The notes beneath the pieces were generated by a model, which was not told the origin of the DNA, did not search any database, and worked only from the letters and a program-made list of their open reading frames with translations. From NCBI GenBank assembly GCA_963082875.1, contig OY720100.1, positions 7,254,001-7,318,000 on the forward strand: a stretch of 64,000 nucleotides of DNA, read 5' to 3'. Positions 21,189-32,672 of this stretch are shown piece after piece. The translations under genes were made by a program, and so were the position numbers. The stretch comes from Corella eumyota. Taxonomy: Eukaryota > Chordata > Ascidiacea > Phlebobranchia > Corellidae. The first letter of the stretch is position 1; each line of letters starts with the position of its first letter.

Positions 21189-24181
21189 ATGAATTACAAG
21201 TACTACAAGGTGTTGTTTTTGGTCGTCTGCATCCTAGGAGATGCGTTTGCGGGTGCCGCAAAACATCAAATGAAGAGAAGTGCCAGTGGAAGTTCGAAAG
21301 CGGTCGGGAGCTCAGTACCAAAAAGTTTGTATTTTTAAAATATAAAAACTTCCAAAAAAGGAAGATATTTTGCTTAATTTTTTATAAAATTGTATGGGTT
21401 TAAAATGCGTTAATTTAATTTTCTATAAGCTCTTGTACATATCATATATTATTATTTTCGATACGAGTCATTTTAACAACTAATCATATGAACCAACAAT
21501 TCAATAAGGCAACATTACGTTACGCAGTTGTTCAAATAAGAGCTGAAGCTAAATTCACACACGGAATGTTGGGATCAATTTCATTTACACAAACTCGAAA
21601 CAGAGACGGAAAGTTCGGTGATGTCGATGTTGCTGTCAATCTGAGACGACATGCCACAACTGCCAATGTAAGTGCGCTTCATTATTTTAAAAGTATTTTT
21701 ATTGGGGTTGTATAAAAGACATTGTGGTGTGGTGATTAGAACGCTTGATCTCGAAACTAAAAACCTTGCCTAAATCCTGACTGTTTGAAACACGTATGCT
21801 TGAGATAATGGATCAATAATATATAATTTATTTAAAACCGCAAACTGGATCACGGTAACTAAAGTTACCAAAGGTTTAAGCTGTTCAGATGACTTTTACT
21901 ATTCAGGCCGTAGACGATAAATATAGATAAAATATAAGGTACATAAGGTTGTTTGAAAAAAATCACAAATAAACTTGACCTAAGTTTAATTTAAACGGTT
22001 TATATATTTCCAGGTTAACGAGTTTGACTTTGCTGTGCTTAGTACTCCTTATGACGATACTGCTGGATGCAACTCTTACACAGGCGATGCCGAGTTGGAA
22101 AGTTGCGACGGAGACTGCGACTTTGACATTGCAGGGTAACGTTACAAGTTTTTTGCGGTACTTAATACTCATTTGAGGTAACTCAACTATGTTTGTTATG
22201 AAAAATCTTGTTAAATTGTAGAGCGGCTAGTGACGCAATCCCAGCAAGTGCACCAAAAGCCAGCAGTGCAGGAGCTGCCAAGTCAGCTAGTGGAGGAAGT
22301 TCTCCGTCCCAACCAGCCGCAAATGCTGGAAACAGTGGAAACAGCGGAAACAGCGGAAACAGCGGAAACAGTGGAAACAGCGGAAAGAGTGGAAACAGCG
22401 GAAACAGTGGAAACAGCGGAAACAGTGGAAAGAGTGAAAACAGCGGAAACAGTGGAAACAGCGGAAACAGTGGAAACAGCGGAAACAGTGGAAACAGCGG
22501 AAACAGTGGAAAGAGTGGAAACAGTGGAAATGGTGGAAACAACGGAAAAGCCAATCCCGCAGATGCAGCAATTGCTGCGGCAAACTCAGCAGCTGTTCCA
22601 ATTGGAGAGGATACAACTGAAGGAAAAAATGCCGGTCAAGACAAAGCCTCTTCCCCTAAATCCGCTTCTGTTCCCAAAAATAATAATGGCAATAATGGCA
22701 AAAGCCGAAAACGAAGATCTGCAAGCGAAGCTGCTGCTGAATTTTCTAGTGTCAAGACTTTATCCCGTTTTAGCCTTATCGGTTACGATACACGTAAGCA
22801 AATGGCCGTCATTATTAAAAATTTTGATAATCTTACGTTAATATTTCAAAAAATGTCAAAGTTAAAAAAGTTAACTAAATATTTTTTCATTCCTAACTTA
22901 CTAAACGTTGTTTTTCAGCCGTTGGAAAAACATTGGTGATCAGAGCGAGAAGTGATGGAAAGGTGTTAGCTTGTGCCCCGATTACAATGGTTGACACGAC
23001 TTATGCTCATATTATTTCACTTGTGTTTCCACGAGATAATTCTGGCGGAGATCTCATTGATACGTATGCTACACTGTCTGACATTTATTAAATTAACACA
23101 AGTCTATTAGTTGGATCTGGAGTTCCAGTTTTAAGTCAAAAATATTACTCCAAAGGCTTTAATGTGTTAAAAATAATGTATTAAAAAACTATTATTTAAA
23201 AAACACATTAACAGTTATAATGTTGATAATAAACCACTTACCAAATTGAAGTAAAATTAAGTTAAAAAGTATAAATATAAACAATTAAAACTGCAAATTA
23301 AAAATTAAAATTTTCCTTAATTTAAGTAACTTTTCAGCTCTCTCATTAAATACAAGTTCGCAGAGGCAGCCAATATCTGCCCAAGCAAAGTTCAACCAAT
23401 TACTTTCTTGTTTGACGAATATGATTGTGCCGAGGCAATTATTGCTATTTTGGGGGACTATCGTAAGTATCTTTATATTGGGCTGTGAAAGTGTAATTCA
23501 TTGGTAAATTTTCATTACAACTTTTGTTATTAAAATAACAATAATAACTTTGTTATTATATTAATTTTGTTATTATAATATTTGTATATAGACACCGAGT
23601 TGGCCCGAAAAATAGCTACAGCTTTAATTGGGGATGATCTTGGAAAATATAGTCCAAGTGAGATTTGCTCAAGCCCAGAGGTCAAAATTGGTAAGCCAAC
23701 ACTAATTGATGACAAAAAAAAATTAAAAGTGGGCATGGTCAGGTTTTTTTTCACGCCATTTATGCGTGTGTTAGAAATCATTTACATTATTACGGTGATT
23801 ATTTTTGTAGACGCCACGATTCCCGAACCCACTCCCCGCAACGGTGGCTTTGGCGCCCCGGGCTACAACTACAATGGAGGATACCCTTACTATGGCCCAC
23901 CAGGCACTAGCGGTGACTACGCTTACCCCAATGACTTGTACGAGAAATACGAGGAAAAAATGAACGAATGGACAGAGATGTTCGATCTTTACAAGATCTA
24001 CTTCGATAAGTACATGGACCAAGTCGACAACCCGAAAGAGTGCCCGCAAACCAATCAACCTCCTCCTTACGTTGATGAGGAGACCTTTGAGGATGAAGAA
24101 GAGTGCGTTGAGTTCCTTTCTGAATACTCCGAAGAGGGCAATGACATCATTGACGGTGATAACGTTGAAGGAAGCGGATAA
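21189..24181 (+). CDS. Secreted SOD-like-fold repeat protein A (Asn-Ser-Gly repeats)
   Basis: Eight exons: 21189-21324, 21528-21667, 22014-22135, 22222-22793, 22919-23063, 23338-23462, 23592-23690, 23811-24181; 569 residues, introns in phases 1,0,2,1,2,1,1. A signal peptide (MNYKYYKVLFLVVCIL) is followed by a region resembling Cu/Zn superoxide dismutase: AKFTHGMLGSISFTQ like strands 1-2, DTAGCNSYTGD like the Cys-Ser-Gly segment, and later VGKTLVIRARSDGKVLAC like the IGRTLVVH...ACGVI end. The catalytic histidines are not visible, so an enzyme is unlikely. Exon 4 holds a 9-bp Gly-Asn-Ser repeat array, then a basic KSRKRR stretch. The last exon encodes a Gly/Tyr/Pro-rich segment, an aromatic heptad-spaced helix (EWTEMFDLYKIYFDKY) and an acidic tail. 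B and C downstream are paralogues. Function unknown; an extracellular structural or surface role is inferred. Confidence 0.8.
21720..21960 (+). repeat. Possible tRNA-derived SINE remnant in intron 2 of gene A
   Basis: The start, TGGTGTGGTGATTAGAACGC, resembles a tRNA A-box region. About 35 bp on, CCTTGCCTAAATCCTG could be a decayed B box. The rest of the intron has no coding sense. Similarity is weak and I see no clear tail or target-site duplication, so this is tentative. Confidence 0.3.
22331..22545 (+). repeat. 9-bp coding minisatellite (Gly-Asn-Ser array) in gene A
   Basis: The unit is GGAAACAGY, with occasional AAGAG in place of AACAG, repeated about 23 times in frame. It encodes (GNS)n with scattered GKS and one GKSEN. 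Because the unit is a multiple of three without stops, other frames are open as well, but only this frame joins the flanking exons. Confidence 0.9.
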
Positions 24182-25321
24182 ACCAAAGATGATCTCTATT
24201 TTTTCATTACGGCATTGACGGATTTCCTGTAGTTTTTATGTTGTTTTGTCCTTAGATTTTTAGTTTTTGTTGTTGTGGTACCTTTTTGTTGTTCTCATAG
24301 ATAGTTATTGTTGTCTGTTTGATGTTGTTTGTTATAAGTATGGCCTTCTAAATATCAAATTATTTAGATGTATTATATTGGACTTAGTACGTACTACAAC
24401 GCAATAATTTAATAATACATAATCTGCAATTAGCTTTAGGTGTTTTATTTCGCCTTATGGGGTAATGAACTTCTTTAAAATTTGAATTAACATTTAACAA
24501 ACAAAAAACTAAGATATTTATAAGTACCAGGGCGGGTAAATGTATATACAGTTTAATAAGTATTTATTTTGTTTTGATAAAAGTTTAATGTTAAACTTGA
24601 AATAATTCAATTAGAGCGCAAACAAACTGCGTTCGAAATTTGCTTCTGAAAGGTTTAGAAAAAATAACAACAATTTAATTGATGATAAACTTAAACATTA
24701 TTTAACGCAAAAAACACTTCAACGAAACGTAAAATATCATCTAATTGATACCAAGTCACACATGTTATCCTATTATAGGACGCACGCCATTTAAAAAAAA
24801 TTGCCCTTTAAAGCAATAATAATTTACTCCCACGCATTACGCTCCAATTAACCCCATCATAGGCTAAGTTAAGCCCCGCCTTAACCCTAACCTGACGTCA
24901 GAGGCGTGCGTTGAATGCACGCTTAACGTGATCTTATATTTAGCAAACCCGCAAAAACTTTGGATAAAAGAAAAATTTTTATTTACAAAAAAACGTTTAG
25001 AAAAACAGTTAAAAAAAGGTACGTCTACGCAATATACTTAAGCTGTTTTTTATTTAGATATATTATACATGGAATTTCAATTAGCGTTGCGTAAGCAGGG
25101 TTGACCTTTTATAGATTTGCAAAAAAAGGGTAAAAAAAAACGAAAAAGAATTGTTTGTAATAAAACGTTTAACCTGAAAGACTAAAAACAGTCGCCAAAA
25201 TTATTGCAGAAAAATAAGTTTCATAAAATCGATCGAAAAAATAAAAATATTTATTTCAGCACAACTTTAGTAATTTTTTACGATTTTAGGCAATACTGTT
25301 ATAATTAATTCAGACATTGCA
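24182..25321 (+). other. Intergenic region between genes A and B
   Basis: It holds the 3' untranslated part of gene A and the promoter side of gene B. A less AT-rich patch near 24,830-24,950 contains one TGACGTCA palindrome (24893-24900) and several GCGTGCG/GCACGC blocks that could be promoter elements. No gene is seen. Confidence 0.5.
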
Positions 25322-28300
25322 ATGCTGTTTTTAATTTGTTTGTTAAGTATTTTCAGTTTTGGGTTAACAACCACATTTCTTCAAAATGGAGACCCCATAC
25401 AGACATGTAAGTAAACTAAAAACACTAAAGAAGTAAAGATTTTTTTTTAATATTAAAAAATCGCTAGAAACCCAATATTTAAAAAAATAAATAAAAAAAA
25501 AACAATTTAAAAAAAAAATTAAAAAAGAATAATAAGACATTTTTTTACAGTTGAGTTAAAGGCAAGTGCGACATTCACGCAAGGTATATACGGCGAAATT
25601 AGTCTTACTCAATATGGAAACATTGGCATCAACCCATATGTCGATCTTGAAATATCACTTCAGCATAACCCTATTTATAAAGTAAACAACACTCACTTTT
25701 TTAATATTACCTTTAAAGCAAGAAAATTTTACGTAGGTACTAGGTTTGATTAATTTAAACCAACATTCAAGCCCACAATCTATATATAAACCTTTTAATT
25801 TTTACATAAGTCTATTTTTTAATAATATAACAAAACATTAACAAAAAAATGTTTTTTTAAAGAATATATTAAATAAATTTGAGAACCAAATTGTGTAACT
25901 ATAAACACCTCCTTTAAAAACTTGTTTAAATTTTACTAGTTTAAAAATAAATTTTATTACATTACGTAAAATGCATCCTTCTTAACAGGGAGTTGAACTA
26001 GAGTTTGCTGTTTTAAACAGCACTAGGGACGCGAGATCATGTAATTGCTATCAAGGCATCTCCGATGCGGTACCTTGTCTAAATGGAGACTGTGATATTG
26101 ATTTTACAGGGTAACTCCAATTCTTTATGTAACAAACCAGCCATTAGATTCTGATAATGTTTGAAGTAAGTATATACATATTGCTAATGTTTTTGTACCA
26201 ACAGATATATTGAATCTATGAGTTCGGAATACTCTGAATCACCAAAAAGTCCAAATGTAACGCCATTAGAACCTGGACCGAAAACGGCACAAGGACCTAG
26301 CTTAATGTCTCCAGGAGGACCAGGAACTGCACAAGATACAGGAAAACCTGGTTCGATGTCTCCAGGAGGACCAGGAACTGCACGAGATACAGGAAGTCCT
26401 GGTTCCATGTCTTTAGGAGGACCAGGAACTGCACGAGATACAGGAAGACCTGGCTCAATGTCTCCAGGAGGACTAGGAACTGCACGAGATACAGGAAGAC
26501 CTGGCTCAATGTCTCCAGGAGGACCAGAAACTGCACGAGATACAGGAAGACCTGGCTCAATGTCTCCAGGAGAACCAGGAACTGCACGAGATACAGAAAG
26601 AACTGGCTCAATGTCTCCAGGGAAACCAGGAACTGCACGAGATACAGGAACCCCTGGTTCAATGTCTCCAGGAGGACCAGGAACTGCACGAGATACAAAA
26701 AGACCTGGTTCAGCGTCTCCAAAACGAACAGGAACTGCACGAGATACAGGAAGACCTGGTTCAATGTCTCCAGGAGGACCAGGAACTGTACGAGATACAG
26801 GAAGACCTGGCTCAACGTCTCCAGGAGGACCAGGAACTGCACGAGATACAGGAACCCCTGGTTTAATGTCTCCAGGAGGACCAGGAACTGCACGAGATAC
26901 AGAAAGACCTGGTTCAGCGTCTCCAAAACGAACAGGAACTGCACGAGATACAGGAAGACCTGGTTCAATGTCTCCAGGACGACTAGGAACTGCACGAGAT
27001 ACAGGAAGACCTGGCTCAATGTCTTCAGCAGGACCAGGAACTGCACGAGATACAGAAAGACCTGGTTCAATGTCTCCAGGAGGACCAGGAACTGCACGAG
27101 ATACAGGAAGACCTGGCTCAATGTCTCCAGGGGGACCAGGAACTGCACGAGATACTGGAACCCCTGGTTCAATGTCTCCAGGAGGACCAGGAACTGCACG
27201 AGATACAGGAAGACCTGGTTCAGCGTCTCCAAAACGAACAGGAACTGCACGAGATACAGGAAGACCTGGTTCAATGTCTCCAGGAGGACCAGGAACTGCA
27301 CGAGATACAGGAAGACCTGGCTCAACGTCTCCAGGAGGACCAGAAATTGCACGAGATACAGGAACCCCTGGTTCAATGTCTTCAGGAGGACCAGGAACTG
27401 CACGAGATACAGGAAGACCTGGCTCAATGTCTTCAGCAGGACCAAGAACTGCACGAGATACAGGAAGACCTGGCTCAATGTCTCCAGGAGGACCAGGAAC
27501 TGCACGAGATACAGGAAGACCTGGCTCAATGTCTCTAGGAGGACCAAAAACTGCACGAGATACAGGAAGACCTGGCTCAATGTCTCCAGGGGGACCAGGA
27601 ACTGCACGAGATACAGGAACCCCTGGTTCAATGTCTCCAGGAGGGCCAGGAACTGCGCGTCAAACAGGAAGACCTGATGCAATGTCTCCAGGTGGATCAT
27701 CTGGCTCTTCACGTAGCCCACAGACATCAAGGAGTGCAAAATCACCAACTAATGATTTGCAGTTAATAATACGACGTCAGATACTTCGCTTCTCCCTATA
27801 TTATCCAAACAGTGGTAAACTATTTCTTTTTACGCTTAAAAAATGATTCAATATATAACTTATGCTTCAATTTTGGGGCACTAACTGTCATTTAAATAAC
27901 TATTTTTCAAATTAAAATTTTTTCACAGTTGCTGGAAAGGTGATTGTGATTCGTAGAAAATCGGACAAGGTGATTATAGCATGCTCAAAACTTGTTTTCG
28001 TTAAAACAGCAACCAGTCGCCCAGTTGTAATACGATTCCCCACACCGTCTCAATTTATATTGTAAGTATTGAAAGGCTATATAGTTGTCGTAAACAATAT
28101 TGACATTAGGTTTTTTTCAGAGACGATTTAAAAAATGAACTCGTACAGTTGAGTGGTATCAACTATGAACAAATTTTCCTAAATTCTGTAAACGCTGTTG
28201 GATCTTGCACTTACGCGACTGTCATCTTTACTGGAGATATTAGTAGGTTTAGGATATAAACTGCTTAATATCTAACGTTGTAAATACTTAATGTAATTTT

Positions 28301-28814
28301 ACTGTGGATTCTGTTTGTTTGTGAAATTGTAAGGATTACTAAAATACTTTTAAGGTTTAATAACTTTACTTTTGATATCAGATATTCAATCGATTGAGAA
28401 TTTTGTCTATGCTGTCCAAAATAGAGAATTGAGAATTTTCTCTGCGAGCGATGTTTGCAATTACAAAGCCGGAGATTTGAGTAAGTAAAACAAAGAAACC
28501 AATGGTTAATTGCTAAAATAATAAATAAGCTAGTAGGAGAATGCCAGTTAAATTAGGTGGTACATAGGTAAGACGGTATGTCAGATATTCGAACTGTGAA
28601 AAGTTTAATAAAACATTTTAAAGTAACACTGAACTAATGTTGTGCAGACTCGCTTTTAATTGGATCCGTCGACTCCTTACTTCAACCTAGTGGCACATCG
28701 CGTTGTGCTGGCGAATACGGAACACTTGTGCAGGCTTGGAAAGAAACTTACAACCAATATCAGGTCGCCCTTGAGGAGTGGAAAAATAAGCAAACAACAA
28801 GTTTTTGTGAATAA
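25322..28814 (+). CDS. Secreted SOD-like-fold repeat protein B (17-residue PGSMSPGGPGTARDTGR repeats)
   Basis: Eight exons: 25322-25406, 25551-25681, 25989-26110, 26205-27814, 27929-28061, 28121-28242, 28382-28480, 28648-28814; 822 residues. Intron phases are the same as in A and C, and exons 2, 3, 5, 6 and 7 match those of C in length exactly. A signal peptide (MLFLICLLSIFSFGL) precedes ASATFTQGIYGEISLTQ, DARSCNCYQGISDAVPC and GDCDIDFTG. Exon 4 is almost wholly a 51-bp repeat array, rich in Pro, Gly, Ser and Arg. Exon 5 encodes VAGKVIVIRRKSDKVIIAC, matching the C-terminal SOD-like strand motif of A. The protein ends with the aromatic motif AWKETYNQYQVALEEW. Metal-binding histidines are absent. 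The array looks like a flexible stalk or multivalent surface (inference). Confidence 0.8.
26296..27690 (+). repeat. 51-bp coding minisatellite in gene B, 27 full copies plus a partial one
   Basis: The unit encodes PGSMSPGGPGTARDTGR. Variants recur in a patterned way: PKRT replaces PGGP in units 9, 13 and 19, DTGT replaces DTGR in units 7, 11, 17, 21 and 26, and SSAG appears in units 15 and 23. That pattern indicates segmental duplications of several units at once, not only single-unit slippage. All copies stay in frame. Confidence 0.95.
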
Positions 28815-29680
28815 AAACTATTAATGTAGATTTTGTTGCTAGTAATTTAGTTTAACCTTTTGTTAAACAACATGTAAACTTTTAAAATTATGTATACTTA
28901 TAATGCTTAGTTTTGGTGTAATATAATATGACCTTTTGTTAAACAACATGTAACCTTTTAAAATTATGTATACTTATAATGCTTAGTTTTGGTGTAATAT
29001 AATAGTGTTGTAAACAATATAAATATATGCTAATAAATATACCAGTAGCAAAAATACCGAAATTAATAATATACATGAGTCAAAAGACTTTAGGTAAATC
29101 TTATCATAAATTTGTTGCATGGCCACTGCTAACTTAAAACCTATTTAAAAATGTCCCAACAAAATTTAATTAATAAACTAGGGAGATCTATTGGTAATAC
29201 AAAAAATTCTAATATTTGTCAACTTTCGCCAATACAAATGATTTATCATAAACACAATGTTAATAAGATGTTTTACTATGGCAACAAAGTTAATACTAAG
29301 CCATAATCGGGTTAAAGTACAATGTAAGGATTGGCCCCTTTTGTTGTGCGTCATTTAAAGAAGGGTGGTGGCATTGTTACACAAAGCACAATTCGCAAAG
29401 TAATGAATTTTGTATTTGCCCAAAGCTCGTTAAACTACGCCCAAACTGCTACATGTTTTATTGTAAAATTAATCGTTTTTCTCTATATTGTTAAATTTCG
29501 TATAAAACGTCAAATTTTGTTCTGTCAACGCGTGTAAGAGTTTTTTAAATGTTATCAGTTATCAGAGACTAAAAGTTTTAAAAAAAGTCAGTAAACATAA
29601 ACATATTGCTATACATTTACTGCTAAGAATAAAAAATAATTAATAAAAAAGTTATAAAAAAAAAACTAAGGAATTTAATA
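28815..29680 (+). other. Intergenic region between genes B and C
   Basis: It contains the 76-bp tandem duplication, the poly(A) signal candidate of gene B at 29032-29037 and the promoter side of gene C. A 68-codon open frame at 29331-29537 has no start context or family match and is not called. Confidence 0.5.
28855..29004. repeat. 76-bp tandem duplication downstream of gene B
   Basis: Two nearly identical copies (28855-28930 and 28931-29004) begin ACCTTTTGTTAAACAACATG and end GTGTAATATAATA. They differ at only a few positions, so the event is recent. It lies in the 3' flank, and a candidate AATAAA at 29032-29037 follows it. Confidence 0.9.
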
Positions 29681-32007
29681 ATGTTATCAAAAACTTTGGT
29701 GATTTTAAGTTTTGTTGGAGTTGTGTTTGGGAGCGGAACCAAAAGTCCAAAATCAGGGGGAAGCGATGAAAATGTCCTGACGGGTAATTTAAAAGTAGTT
29801 CATCTTTAAACAGAGTCAAAATAAAAAAAAAGATATAATAAAACCCGCAATTTTTTATGAAATCTATACCTGAAAAAGCACGTGTTATTTTAATATTATA
29901 CGTTATTATAATTTAATATATATTTTCAGCGTTCCTGAAAGCAAAGGCGATATTTACGCATGGAATTATCGGAGAAATCAGTTTTACACAATACGAGATA
30001 CTCGACAATAATCCTTTGACCGAAGTTCAAATTTCTTTAGAACATAATTCCAAATTTGAGGTAAACAAATTTAATTGTTGGAATATGTTTATTGACATAT
30101 TTTAATGATTTGATAAAACGTAAAGTAAGTTTTACACATTTCAGTACTTTTATTCCAAATTAAAATTAGTCATATTATTATAGTATTTTATACATATATA
30201 GAAAATAACATTTTTACCCTTTTCTTTAAAATAAAATTTTTACCTTTTTCCAAGTTTAAATATGTAAAATTCACATGACAGAATGTTGAACTTGAGTTTG
30301 CCGTCTTAAATACTACCAAAGACGCAAGATCATGCAGTTGTTATCAAGGCATTGTTGATGTTGAACTTTGCAATAAAGGCGACTGCGACATTGATTTTAT
30401 AGGGTAAGAAATTTTTTTATTATTTTTTTAATTTAGACTTTAATTTTTAAATTTTAATTGACATTGACAGAGAAATAAATACGAAATCTTCAACAAGCAA
30501 ATCTTCTAAGAGTTCTAAAACCACAGAAAGTACAAAATCCGAGAAGTCACCAAAGTCTGAAAAATCACCAAAATCTGAAAAATCACCAAAATCCGAGAAA
30601 ACACCAAAGTCTGAAAAATCACCAAAATCTGAGAAAACACCAAAATCCGAGAAATCACCGAAAACCGAAAAAACACCAAAATCCGAAAAATCACCAAAAT
30701 CTGAGAAAACACCAAAATCCGAGAAAACACCAAAGTCTGAAAAATCACCAAAATCTGAGAAAACACCAAAATCCGAGAAATCACCAAAATCCGAGAAAAC
30801 ACCAAAATCTGAAAAATCACCAAAATCTGAAAAAACACCAAAATCTGAAAAATCACCAAAATCTGAGAAAACACCAAAATCCGAAAAATCGCCAAAATCC
30901 GAAAAAACACCAAAATCCGAAAAATCACCCAAATCTGAGGAAACACCAAAATCTCCTTCTAAACGTGCAAGATCACCAGGAAAAGAAAACCAATCTCAGT
31001 TGGTTATTAAAAGAACGATTTTACATTTTAAACTTCAACACCAAAACAGTGGTAAGTTATTAAAAGTAGACATGTACATAAATTAAGTTAAAATAACAGA
31101 TTGGCCTTGCAAATGACCTTTTTTAACATTTTTTAATAATAGTTGCTGGAAAGGTGATTGTGATTCGTAGAAAATCGGACAAACTGATCATAGCTTGCTC
31201 AAAACTCGTACTGGTCAAAACATCTAACAGTCGTCCGGTTGTTATAAGATTTCCCACCCTTCCTCAATTTGAATGGTAATTCAACACAAAACTTGCATAA
31301 ACACTTAAATGGTAAAAAATATTTTGTATAAACTGATTTTATTTTGTTCTTTAGGAACGACCTAAAAGAAAAGTTGAGTGAAATCAGTCAGATTGATTTC
31401 GATCATATTATCCTGAACTCTGTACACGTAGAAGGCCCATGTACTGCAGTAACTGTTATATTTGTCGGCGACTTGGGTAAGTTGGTGACTCAAAAAAGTT
31501 TTTTTATAACCTAGATTGTGACTTACAGTTAGTCTAGTGTAAAGTATTGTATTAAAACATGTTTTAACTTTTTTATTAAGGTATGACAGCAATGGAAAAC
31601 TTGGTTACTGCTTTGAAACACAAGGAGCTTGGAATGTTTTCCCAAACTGATATCTGTAATGCAAAGAAGCATGACTTAGGTAAGAGTGTAATTTTATAAT
31701 TAGGTAAGGTCGCAAAAAGTCCTTGCAGGGTAACCGGTAAAGGCTTTAAGTTTTGTTAAAAAATGTACAGATGTGTAATGTTATGTTATTGTTTTTTATA
31801 AAATATAACCTTGCAGATGGAATCTTGATTCACGTAACTGAACCAATGCTACCAACTAGCGGTGGATTAGGTTGTAGTGCTGAGTACAAGTTATTGATGA
31901 GTGCTTGGAGAAAAGGGTTTGCAGAATACAGTAGAGAATATGCAAAGTGGAAAGGTGGAAATACGATTATGACGTCATGTGAAAACAGTGATTGTAAAGA
32001 ATGGTAG
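29681..32007 (+). CDS. Secreted SOD-like-fold repeat protein C (S/T-PKSEK repeats)
   Basis: Eight exons: 29681-29783, 29930-30060, 30282-30403, 30471-31051, 31143-31275, 31355-31476, 31581-31679, 31817-32007; 493 residues with the phases of A and B. The signal peptide is MLSKTLVILSFVGVVFG. AKAIFTHGIIGEISFTQ, DARSCSCYQGIVD and GDCDIDFIG match B closely, as does exon 5 (VAGKVIVIRRKSDKLIIAC). B and C are therefore the closest pair. Exon 4 holds a Lys/Ser/Glu/Pro array unrelated to those of A or B. The tail carries SAWRKGFAEYSREYAKW, the aromatic heptad motif, and conserved cysteines (VEGPC, DICN, GLGC). Likely secreted and non-enzymatic; function unknown. Confidence 0.8.
30535..30950 (+). repeat. 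18-bp coding minisatellite in gene C (S/T-PKSEK)
   Basis: About 23 in-frame copies of a six-residue unit, mostly alternating SPKSEK and TPKSEK, so the real period is often 36 bp. The result is a highly charged, disordered Lys/Glu/Ser/Pro segment with regular Ser/Thr-Pro sites that could be phosphorylated or glycosylated. Confidence 0.95.
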
Positions 32008-32672
32008 TTCTCCACAACAATGAAGTTCAAATAATTTAGCAAAATTTCAAAATAGTTTTTTTATATTGCAATTATTACAGGAACTTAATTCGTAGCTGTG
32101 TTGTGACATAAATATATTAACTGTTAATCTTTATACAATGATATAATTTATTTTTAATTCAATTTGAGCGTATAGCGTTATGTTATATACACTATACTTT
32201 AATGACACTAAAATATTGTTTAAACAATCTAAAAAATCATTTTTAAAAAATAGGAGCGCGTGAAACATTAATTAATGATCTTTTTTTGATAAATTATCCA
32301 CACGTCCAAATTTAGAATAGTACGGTCCTTCGAAAAATAAACTAACGGTAGTATAAGATTGATGACTGACTGTAAGTTAAATTTATAAATAGCCTATTGA
32401 CAATAATATAAAAAATACGACATAAATCTGCTCATCCGATTTAAAAAAAATTGACAGTCAGTCGAATTAACCTTTTTGTCCCAGCTACCCTAGTAAACAA
32501 TATAATTAATCACTTAAATGAAATAAAAAAGGAAGTTAACATAGGGAGTCGAGTAACCTTGATTAAATTAGGATTTGCAATTTTTTAGTTAGTATTGCAG
32601 TGCAACGTTGTAAACTAACATTTGCCTAACTTATGCCTTAAGATTTTAGATATAATTTTAATAAGACTCAGA
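32008..32672 (+). other. Intergenic region between gene C and UNC93A
   Basis: AT-rich, with no gene recognised. It contains the 3' flank of gene C and the promoter side of the UNC93A-like gene. An in-frame upstream ATG at 32622 could extend that protein by 17 residues. Confidence 0.5.

Noticed and set aside
22183-22841. Alternative-frame and minus-strand repeat ORFs over the gene A array (ETAETVETAE, FPLFPLFPLF, FRCFHCFRCF types)
   Set aside because: These are frame shadows of the 9-bp repeat. Only the Gly-Asn-Ser frame joins the flanking exons with the phases shared by B and C.
26296-27690. CRISPR-like array
   Set aside because: The 51-bp units are directly adjacent with no unique spacers, encode protein in frame, and lie in a eukaryotic gene.
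26297-27748. 483-codon open frame on the minus strand (FLYLVQFLVLLETL-type repeats)
   Set aside because: It is the reverse strand of the 51-bp array of gene B. The unit length is a multiple of three, so any stop-free frame stays open throughout. There is no signal or splice support.
30447-30949. Minus-strand ORFs of FSDFGVFSDFGD type over the gene C array
   Set aside because: Shadow of the 18-bp coding repeat; the plus-strand frame is the one spliced into gene C.
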